Assembly (NCBI GenBank): GCA_964438605.1
Contig: CAYTKT010000057.1
Location: 1-11,949 of the forward strand
Length of the DNA: 11,949 nt
Direction: 5' to 3'
From: Alangreenwoodia sp964438605
GTDB lineage: Bacteria > Bacillota > Clostridia > Peptostreptococcales > Anaerovoracaceae
The notes under the pieces are model-generated. The model saw nothing but the letters and a program-made list of their open reading frames with translations. It searched no databases and was not told the DNA's origin. The translations under genes were made by a program, and so were the position numbers. This document shows positions 6,306-11,949 of the stretch, piece by piece. Every line of letters begins with the position of its first letter. Within the stretch, counting starts at the first letter, position 1.

Positions 6306-7298
6306 GTGACGGAAGAAAAACTGGAAAAATTGTCGGTCGTCCTCCCGGCATACAATGAGGACGAAATGCTGCCCAAAGCCGTGCGGGTCCTTGACGGCGT
6401 TCTGTCGGAGGCACGGATCGCATACGAACTTATCTTTGTGGACGACGGCTCGTCGGATCGGACGTGGCAGCGAATCGAAGAAGCATCGGCGGCGTATCCG
6501 AATGTGAAGGGCGTTCGTTTCAGCCGGAATTTCGGAAAGGAGGCGGCGATCTTCGCGGGGCTGGAATGTGCCGAAGGCGATTGCGCGGCGGTCATGGACT
6601 GCGATCTGCAGCATCCGCCGGAAGTCCTGGTGGAGATGTACCGCCTGTGGCAGGAAGGTTACGAAGTCGTCGAGGCGCGAAAGAAAAGCCGGGGAAAAGA
6701 ACTGGCGCTGCACCGGGCCTGCGCGAACGCTTTTTATGCGCTGATGTCAAAAGCCGTAGGATTTGACATGAAAGGCGCATCCGATTTTAAGCTGCTCGAC
6801 CGCAAGGCGCTCGACGCGCTTTTACGGATGCCAGAGCGCAACGTCTTTTTCCGTGCGATGTCGTCATGGATCGGTTTTCGTTGTGTCACGGTCGAATTTG
6901 ATGTCCGGGAGCGGGAGGCCGGGGCGTCGAAATGGAAGGTTCGGCATCTAATCTCCTACGCGATCCGTAATATCGCCGGATATTCCTCGGCGCCGCTGCA
7001 GACGGTGACGGCGGCAGGAATCGTTACTCTGGTGCTGGCAGTGATTCTCGGCGTCCAGACACTGGTGCGGTATTTTCGCGGCGCGTCGGTAGAAGGTTTT
7101 ACGACAGTCATTTTACTGATGCTGATGATCGGTAGCGTCATCATGCTCAGTCTGGGAGTGATCGGCTACTATATCGCGCACATTTACGAGGAGATCAAGG
7201 GCAGGCCGCGTTATATCATTTCAGATGTTCGTTCCCGTGAAAAAGAGGCACACGGGCAAAGCCAGCAGCCGGGAAACATGGAGAATGAGAAGAAATGA
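6306..7298 (+). CDS. gtrB: GtrB-like polyprenyl-phosphate glycosyltransferase (GT2)
   Basis: GTG at 6306 follows GGAAGGG at good spacing and gives 330 residues, close to the family norm of 300-330. The frame is open further upstream through the right site, but no earlier codon has a ribosome site. It has a GT-A fold of family GT2: SVVLPAYNEDEML (10-22), FVDDGSSDRTW (44-54), the metal-binding MDCDLQHPPE (97-106), and the REREAGASKWKVRHL motif (201-215). Two C-terminal membrane helices follow (about 232-256 and 265-292). Such enzymes move a sugar from a nucleotide donor onto undecaprenyl phosphate on the inner face of the membrane. The stop overlaps the gtrA start as ATGA, so the two are translationally coupled. 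The donor sugar cannot be read from the sequence. Confidence 0.9.
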   Translation: MTEEKLEKLSVVLPAYNEDEMLPKAVRVLDGVLSEARIAYELIFVDDGSSDRTWQRIEEASAAYPNVKGVRFSRNFGKEAAIFAGLECAEGDCAAVMDCDLQHPPEVLVEMYRLWQEGYEVVEARKKSRGKELALHRACANAFYALMSKAVGFDMKGASDFKLLDRKALDALLRMPERNVFFRAMSSWIGFRCVTVEFDVREREAGASKWKVRHLISYAIRNIAGYSSAPLQTVTAAGIVTLVLAVILGVQTLVRYFRGASVEGFTTVILLMLMIGSVIMLSLGVIGYYIAHIYEEIKGRPRYIISDVRSREKEAHGQSQQPGNMENEKK

Positions 7299-7723
7299 AA
7301 TATGGAAACGGGCAGAAGGATTTTTCCAAAAAGCTCTTTGCGAGCCGGGCGGTGCGCTACCTCATCTCCGGAGGACTGACGACGGCTGTCAATCTGGCCA
7401 GCTTTTTCGTTCTGCGGACCTTGCTTCGCGTGCCGCTTCATCCGGCGAACATCGTTTCCGTCCTGGCGGCGATCCTCTTCGCGTATTGGATCAACGCGGG
7501 ATTCGTCTTTCATTCGGAGCGGGATTCTGCGGCGGAGCGGTTCCGGGAGTTCGTGCGCTTCGTCGGTGCGCGAGCTTTTACGATGGCCATCGAGGTCGGC
7601 GGCGTGTGGCTGATGGCCGGCCCGATGGGAATCGGCGACATGGTCGCCAAGGTCTTAGTACAATTTGCCGTTCTAGTACTAAATTATGTGATCAGCCGTT
7701 TTTTGGTCTTTATCGAAAAGTAA
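7295..7723 (+). CDS. gtrA: GtrA-family membrane protein, putative lipid-linked sugar flippase
   Basis: ATG at 7295 overlaps the gtrB stop (ATGA). The 142-residue protein has four predicted membrane helices, the usual layout of the GtrA family (PF04138). Motifs include AVRYLISGGLTTAVNL (19-34), ILFAYWINAGFVF (60-72) with the typical Asn before the Phe, REFVRFVGARAFT (83-95), and a last helix ending NYVISRFLVF. The family is thought to move undecaprenyl-phosphate-linked sugar made by GtrB to the outer face. The gene order gtrB-gtrA is the reverse of the classical Shigella/Salmonella phage gtrA-gtrB order. Confidence 0.9.
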   Translation: MKYGNGQKDFSKKLFASRAVRYLISGGLTTAVNLASFFVLRTLLRVPLHPANIVSVLAAILFAYWINAGFVFHSERDSAAERFREFVRFVGARAFTMAIEVGGVWLMAGPMGIGDMVAKVLVQFAVLVLNYVISRFLVFIEK

Positions 7724-7786
7724 TCCCACAGACGATAAGAGCGAAACAGAATTTTTTGAAAAATATAGAAAAGGAGCGAGGAGCGA

Positions 7787-9670
7787 GTGAAGAGAGTGAA
7801 GGAAATAGAAACTCTAGAAAAGACAGGATGGAAATGGGCGGAACGGATCACAGCAATGCTGATCGCCATAGCGCTGGCGTGGATCGTATTTCTGGCCGCG
7901 ACGACCGTCTACAGCGCGGACGACTACTGGTATTCCACGTTTATGGACGGCGGGGTCGGACACTATTTCCAAATGATGAAAGAGCATTACCTGACGTTCA
8001 ACGGGCGCATGTTCGTCCATTTTATCGCACAGCTAATCCTTCACTGCGGGAATGGGATGTTCGCTGTTTTTCTGGTGGGAGTCTGCGTTTTGATTCCTTA
8101 TACGGTGCATAAAATGGATGCAGCGCATAAAACGGACTGGAAAAGCGACAGGTACAGAGGCCTGATCTGCGCGCTGCTGTTTCTGATTGGGGTCCTCACC
8201 ATGCCGCGGAGCGTGCTCGTGAAAGGTGTGCTGTGGATCTCGGCGTTCTGCAATTACGCGCTGCCGACGGCGATGATTATCCTGGAAATTTTCCTGCTGC
8301 AGCGTATCACTTCCGATCGTGAAAAACGGTTTTATGCATCGGATCTTCTGATTTTCCTGTATATTTTCCTGTGCGGAGCGACGACGGAGCAAATGGGTGC
8401 TGTTTCTATTATGGTCGCGTTCTATTTTGCGGTGAAATGTGTAATCCAAAAGACGAAAAGAGGCGCTTTTTGTTTTGCAGCGCTGGTGTCCGGCGGACTC
8501 GGCCTGATGACGATCCTGATGTCACCGGCGACGCAGCAGCGTTTCGGATCAGAAATAATCCTCGATGTGACGCAAAGAAGAGGATTTCTGCCGCATATGA
8601 CGGCACAGGTCAGCTCACAGGCGGAGTTTTTACAAGAAAATGCACTGATTTTGTGCGCGCTGGCCGTTCTCTTTCTCATCACGGGATGCTTTCTCTCGCG
8701 GAATAAGGAAGGACGATATTTGATTGTCAGCATTTTATGGATCATGATCTCGCTGGTATCGGTCGCGGGCCTTTCGTTTTCGGAGGGAACGCTGCGCATT
8801 GTCTGGTACGTGGGGGTCGTCTGTCTGCTCCTCGTGCAGGCTGTGATGTATCTGACGACGGGATACGAAGGGCTGGCGCTCGTACAGCTGGCGGGTGTGG
8901 CGTCGGCGGGTGTTATGCTCCTTACGTCGAGCGGAGGGAACCGGACGATGCTGCCGTTTTTCCTGTGCATTCTGGCGGTCGCGTCGGGCGTTTTGTCAGC
9001 GCTCCTTTCGTCGGTGCGCCCACCAGCCGTCGTGGGGATGCTGGCCGTCATCAGCGTCCTGTCGTTTTACGCGGTCGCCGTCCAGATTCCCGGCTACTGG
9101 CACAATTACCGCATCGACCAGATGAATCATCAGTCCGCGGCACGGTCGGAAAAAACCGGCGTTGTCAATTACTGCATCGACTATGATATGTCGTATACGC
9201 ATTCCAAGATATACAACAATATGTATTATTACTCCAAATGGCTTGAGGCAGAAAAGATCGATACGGAGAAATGTAGTGTTTATCTGTATGGAAACGGTTT
9301 GCCGAACGTGTATGCCGACGGCGTGCGCTCGACACTTCCGGCGTTAGTCGGGAAAAATGGGGAATACCTCCTGCCGCTGTGGTTTGTCGTGACCGCGCTT
9401 GGCGGCACGGTGGACACGGTGGAACGGGTGGAAGACCTGTCGGTAAATCATTTGAAAATCGTACTCGGCGATACGATGTTTGATTATGTTTCGAAAGGCG
9501 ATAATGTGACGGTCCGCTGGAAGAATGCGGAAGGTGATGCGCGCACGATCGAAGGCGAAACGGTGTCGGATTTTATGGACGTTTGCATTTCGGAGCGGAT
9601 CTTTACGGAAGCGTTCGGGTTTGAGGTGAGAGAGGAAGGGGGCGATATCTTCGTTGAGACGGGGATGTAG
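7787..9670 (+). CDS. GT-C/DUF6056-like membrane glycosyltransferase candidate with C-terminal domain
   Basis: GTG at 7787 follows AAGGAG and GAGGAG; a second GTG lies three codons later. The 627-residue protein has about 10-12 membrane helices up to residue 432. The first outer loop carries SADDYWYSTF (Asp45, Asp46), the acidic pair typical of GT-C enzymes. FNGRMFVHF (71-79), WISAFCNYALP (150-160) and GATTEQMG (197-204) fit the DUF6056/GtrC-like pattern. It is the likely third member of a gtr system: the enzyme that transfers the flipped sugar to a surface polymer outside the cell. The outer C-terminal part (about 433-627) includes LPLWFVVTALGGTV and RIFTEAFGFEV, two half-repeats resembling the copper-amine-oxidase N-terminal-like domain common in Firmicute wall proteins. 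The gene starts 63 bases after gtrA and probably belongs to the same operon. Acceptor and sugar are unknown. Confidence 0.8.
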   Translation: MKRVKEIETLEKTGWKWAERITAMLIAIALAWIVFLAATTVYSADDYWYSTFMDGGVGHYFQMMKEHYLTFNGRMFVHFIAQLILHCGNGMFAVFLVGVCVLIPYTVHKMDAAHKTDWKSDRYRGLICALLFLIGVLTMPRSVLVKGVLWISAFCNYALPTAMIILEIFLLQRITSDREKRFYASDLLIFLYIFLCGATTEQMGAVSIMVAFYFAVKCVIQKTKRGAFCFAALVSGGLGLMTILMSPATQQRFGSEIILDVTQRRGFLPHMTAQVSSQAEFLQENALILCALAVLFLITGCFLSRNKEGRYLIVSILWIMISLVSVAGLSFSEGTLRIVWYVGVVCLLLVQAVMYLTTGYEGLALVQLAGVASAGVMLLTSSGGNRTMLPFFLCILAVASGVLSALLSSVRPPAVVGMLAVISVLSFYAVAVQIPGYWHNYRIDQMNHQSAARSEKTGVVNYCIDYDMSYTHSKIYNNMYYYSKWLEAEKIDTEKCSVYLYGNGLPNVYADGVRSTLPALVGKNGEYLLPLWFVVTALGGTVDTVERVEDLSVNHLKIVLGDTMFDYVSKGDNVTVRWKNAEGDARTIEGETVSDFMDVCISERIFTEAFGFEVREEGGDIFVETGM

Positions 9671-10073
9671 GGCTTACGAAGGGGCAGAAGTTAAGTAAAG
9701 GGATTTTTCTCGAAAAATATTTCCAAAAAATAAAAAAAGCTGGTTCGGTTTCAAGAAATTTTTCAGCAACAAGTATAGTGAGAGAGAAAATGATTTCTCC
9801 CGTGAAAAAGTGTTCCTTGACAACAAAGTACGTAAATCATCTGATACATTCTGCTGCGGACGTTGAAAGCGTCAGCCAATGCCGCGACACGCCATGACGG
9901 GCGGGCCTCTGTTAAAAGAATCTGCCCCGAACGAGTTCTGTCGACGGTGAGAGTCGTGGCTCCCGGCTTGGCGAAGAAATGCGGCAGCGATAAGGATACT
10001 CCTGTTCCGCCATAGCGCTCATAGAAAGATCACGCAATGGGAACAGTCCAAAGAGAACCTTGGAAGAGCTGAG
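9671..10073. other. Region without a recognised gene; open minus frame without a start
   Basis: Just after the operon are A/T-rich hairpins (ATTTTT-CTCG-AAAAAT near 9700 and GAGAAA-ATGA-TTTCTC near 9785), neither a clear terminator. From about 10028 down to 9766 the minus strand is open for 88 codons with natural composition (ERYGGTGVSLSLPHFFAK, TLTVDRTRSGQILL) but begins right after a stop and has no usable start codon upstream. It may be an internal piece of a dead gene; I cannot name it. A weak plus-strand promoter-like pair, TTGACA (9817) and TCTGAT 17 bases on, is also present. Confidence 0.35.
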
Positions 10074-10364
10074 ATGCCCGTGGAACTGAAAGCCATCGGT
10101 CGTCAGATGATAGCTTTCCTGCAGTCACAGATCATAAGAGAACAGAAACGTGTCAACCGACTTGCTAACGGCCAGAGCCGGTTTTCGGAAGATCGAGGAA
10201 GAAGAGGCCCGGCAAACGGCGCTTTCTTTTTGGAAAAGCCTTCGGTTGACCATTTGGTTGACGCTTCGGTTGATATCCGGTTGGCGGGAAAAAGCCTGAT
10301 ATTCCAATCCGTTTTTCCCTTTATCAACTATGTCAATCAGGGAATGAAAGAAAAGTTAAAGTAA
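10074..10364 (+). CDS. Small hypothetical protein, doubtful
   Basis: ATG at 10074 is preceded by GGAAGAG at about eight bases and gives 96 residues. The first 50 (MPVELKAIGRQMIAFLQSQI, then REQKRVNRLANGQSR) look like a basic helical protein. The second half contains the DNA repeat at 10241-10284 and looks less natural. No family is recognised, and it sits among remnants, so it may be the end of a broken gene. Confidence 0.3.
   Translation: MPVELKAIGRQMIAFLQSQIIREQKRVNRLANGQSRFSEDRGRRGPANGAFFLEKPSVDHLVDASVDIRLAGKSLIFQSVFPFINYVNQGMKEKLK
10241..10288. repeat. Imperfect 24-bp tandem duplication built on GGTTGA
   Basis: Two copies of a 24-base unit beginning TTCGGTTGA follow each other. Each also carries a second internal GGTTG about 12 bases in. 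The pattern could be a slipped-strand duplication or a small iteron-like array. With only two degenerate copies I assign no function. Confidence 0.4.
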
Positions 10365-10562
10365 AATAACAGAGCGCCTGCGGATTATTTTTAAAGTCTT
10401 TTCTGCCGGTTGACACGGTTTGGCTGACATGGGATATTCCGCACCGCATCAGCCCGACATTCCCCTGTCAGGCATATTTTATTTTCGGAGTATTTTACAG
10501 AGAAGAAGAGAACAGGAAGCTGACTGTCGAAAGATACGATCCGGCTCGCCGCTGCTTTCTGA
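10365..10562. other. Spacer before the IS630 remnant
   Basis: No supported gene is seen. The minus-strand frames here lie opposite the IS630 remnant or lack ribosome sites. I looked for an IS630-type terminal inverted repeat with a TA duplication and could not identify one, so the 5' end of the element is undefined. Confidence 0.4.
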
Positions 10563-11218
10563 AAAAATAAATATGCCAGACTGACATCGCATATCAATCA
10601 AACTGCGGAAGCGGCAGGCTATGTAAGGCTTGCCACCATCCATAAGAGTACGGTTCCCAACATTTTGGATGAAGCGGAAATCAAACCTTTCCGGATCAGG
10701 TACTATTGTGGGAAACGTGGCCTCGGCTTCGATGAAAAGATGCATCATGTTTTATTGGGATACAAGCAGCTTTCTATGCAGTTCGATGAAAGCGGCCAGC
10801 TTCTCCCATGGGAGGAAGATCAACAGGTCGTCCATTAATTTCCTATGAGGAAAAACCCGGCATACAGGCGGTTGCCACAACCTCAGAGGATCTCCCGCCT
10901 AACGAAAAACATGGCTCAATCCGCAGAGATTCTAAATACAAACGCCTAGGCACTCTGTCATTACTGGCCGGGATTGACCTGTTGACAGGGGAAGCCATCC
11001 CATTGGTAAGTGAGACCCACAGCAGTCATGATTATGTTGAGTTTTTTAAAATATTGGATGGCAAATATCCTAAAGGTGACAAAATACGGCTTGTGTTAGA
11101 TAATCGGAAGGTTCACACTTCTGAAAGAACAAGGCAATATCTTGCCACAGTGCCTGGAAGATTTGATTTTGTATTCCCCCAAAATATGGTTTCTGGCTGA
11201 ACATAGTAGAAGGATTCT
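10563..11218 (+). pseudogene. IS630-family transposase remnant (two frameshifts, truncated)
   Basis: Three reading-frame pieces join into the C-terminal two thirds of an IS630-family DDE transposase. Piece 1 (10563-10840) reads SHINQTAEAAGYVRLATIHK, EAEIKPFRIRYYC and YKQLSMQFDESGQLLPW. Piece 2 (about 10838-11178) reads ISYEEKPGIQAVATT, HGSIRRDSKYKRLGTLSLL and IRLVLDNRKVHTSERTR. Piece 3 reads PPKYGFWLNIVEGFF. The second Asp (VLDN) and the Glu (NIVEGF) of the catalytic triad are present, but the first, normally Asp in SYDEKPG, is Glu here. One base is missing near 10838 and one C in the C-run near 11177. The N-terminal helix-turn-helix part and the C-terminus are absent. The element ends abruptly against the VapE-like gene. 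Confidence 0.85.
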
Positions 11219-11367
11219 TCTTTGAGGAGGGGGTCGTATTGCAGGACGCGCTTGTAATTGGCGGCGGTGTTGTAAACCTTACCTTTCTGGCTCTGATCCA
11301 GAAAATCTTTCACCTCGTCCACGCTGTTCGGCGTGATCGGCAGACAGTTCTCTGATCCTTCGTTCAA
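11217..11367 (-). pseudogene. VapE-like phage/ICE replication protein, N-terminal fragment
   Basis: The likely start is TTG at 11367, with GAGGTGAT just upstream; it overlaps the end of the primase-like gene by about 88 bases in another frame. The peptide ENCLPITPNSVDEVKDFL, then KGKVYNTAANYKRVLQYDPL, resembles the start of VapE / virulence-associated E proteins, where a short segment of this kind (xTxxNxxxxLxxDPxLKG) precedes the primase-helicase core. The frame then runs into the antisense of the IS630 remnant and stops at 11113, so all catalytic parts are lost. The order primase zinc finger then VapE is common in Firmicute prophages and integrative elements, which supports the call. Confidence 0.5.
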
Positions 11368-11917
11368 GTTTCATCACCTCATTTCTCTGATCGGCTATCA
11401 GTGCCTTTCTTTCATCCAATGAACCGGATGAAAGAACATCCAAAAGATATTCCGTATAGTCTGTCTTTAGCAGGGCTTCCACAAAGAGAGGATGCCATTC
11501 CTCTTCCGGACTATGCGGCGCGTACTCTTCGCGCCACTGCTGGAGAAGGCGAAGGTATTCCGTCAGCACTTTACGGCAGTGTTCTTCTTCATATTGGAAA
11601 ATCTGCTCTTTCGTTGGCACACGCGCATTGGGTCTATTGTTGAGTTTCGTAAATCGGTCATAGCTGATTCCGAAGTCGTCCGCTATCTTAATAGCGGCTT
11701 GTCGGCAGGAAAGTCTGAACAGAAGTGAGACAAAATCAACCGCATCTCCGTCTGCCTGACAGCCAAAACAGTGGAACCGGCGATCCAGCTTCAAGCTGGG
11801 ATTCCGGTCGTTGTGAAACGGACAGACCGCCATCCCATTCCGGTTCACTTTGATTCCGTACCTCTCCGCCGCTTGACGGGCTGTGACATTCTGCTTTACG
11901 GCTTCAAATACATTCAT
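11279..11917 (-). CDS. CHC2 zinc-finger DNA primase-like protein of a mobile element
   Basis: I choose ATG at 11917 (MNVFEAVKQNVTARQAAERY, 212 residues). The ATG at 11938 covers the AAAGGAG that best serves as ribosome site for the inner start. Residues 10-65 form a CHC2-type zinc ribbon like the N-terminus of DnaG: VCPFH (Cys32, His35) and HCFGC (Cys50, Cys53), followed by GDAVDFVSLL. This domain recognises single-stranded DNA at primer start sites. No Toprim catalytic domain follows; the remaining ~140 residues are helical and charged, with a possible coiled coil near 170-200. Such short CHC2 proteins are typical of Firmicute phages and integrative elements, where they work with a VapE-like or separate primase. 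The C-terminus overlaps the VapE-like fragment. Confidence 0.85.
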   Translation of the reverse strand: MNVFEAVKQNVTARQAAERYGIKVNRNGMAVCPFHNDRNPSLKLDRRFHCFGCQADGDAVDFVSLLFRLSCRQAAIKIADDFGISYDRFTKLNNRPNARVPTKEQIFQYEEEHCRKVLTEYLRLLQQWREEYAPHSPEEEWHPLFVEALLKTDYTEYLLDVLSSGSLDERKALIADQRNEVMKLERRIRELSADHAEQRGRGERFSGSEPER

Positions 11918-11949
11918 ACCTGAATACACTCCTTTCATCTGGTATGTAG

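Noticed and set aside
7225..8112. Long alternative plus-strand frame (295 codons) overlapping gtrA and the next gene
   Set aside because: It is a shadow frame with Arg/Gly-rich translation over two well-supported membrane proteins.
9817..9845. Plus-strand promoter TTGACA ... TCTGAT
   Set aside because: The -35 is perfect but the -10 matches only four of six and no supported gene follows closely; noted only within the region entry.
9905..10010. Group II intron or structured RNA
   Set aside because: GC-rich stems can be drawn but no domain V-like hairpin or known motif is present, and the minus strand is open for coding across it.
1..11949. CRISPR array, tRNA or rRNA
   Set aside because: No regularly spaced direct repeats and no tRNA or rRNA signature were seen on either strand.

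Overview
The window reads as accessory, prophage-derived DNA from a low-to-mid GC member of the Bacillota. Clostridia or Negativicutes are both possible and I cannot separate them from sequence alone. The grounds are strong AGGAGG-type ribosome sites, a Gram-positive-phage-type amidase with a SLH-like tail, a remnant of a Firmicute-phage terminase large subunit, a DNA-primase zinc-finger protein followed by a VapE-like fragment, and an IS630-family remnant. Many genes are broken by single-base frameshifts, so most of the window is decaying mobile DNA around a few intact modules.

Layout. At 192-920 (minus) are two broken genes, one of them the N-terminus of a terminase large subunit. At 996-2576 (minus) is an intact secreted lipoprotein of beta-helix type with its own terminator at 944-980. 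At 2704-3190 (minus) are two small, apparently frameshifted remnants. At 3283-4023 (plus) is an intact N-acetylmuramoyl-L-alanine amidase with a strong terminator at 4063-4113. The stretch 4114-4722 holds no convincing gene.

The most interesting part is 4723-7723 and beyond. A tyrosine recombinase gene (4946-6159, one frameshift) is flanked by two nearly identical palindromic sites (4723-4749 and 6172-6198). Each site has two 10-bp inverted arms around a 7-bp spacer, and the two sites lie in opposite orientation. That is the expected form of a tyrosine-recombinase DNA inversion switch. Just inside the left site is a near-consensus sigma-70 promoter (4806-4834) that points left, away from the genes on the right. 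Inversion between the sites would carry it next to the right site, pointing right into a three-gene glycosylation operon: a GtrB-like lipid-linked glycosyltransferase (6306-7298), a GtrA-like membrane protein (7295-7723), and a large GT-C/DUF6056-like membrane protein (7787-9670). I infer a phase-variable surface-glycosylation cassette, drawn here in the OFF orientation. The recombinase frameshift suggests it may be locked unless another recombinase acts in trans.

Rightwards, 9671-10562 holds no recognised gene. At 10563-11218 is a doubly frameshifted IS630-family transposase remnant. Its 3' end is fused to a truncated VapE-like gene (11217-11367, minus), which overlaps an intact CHC2 zinc-finger primase-like gene (11279-11917, minus).
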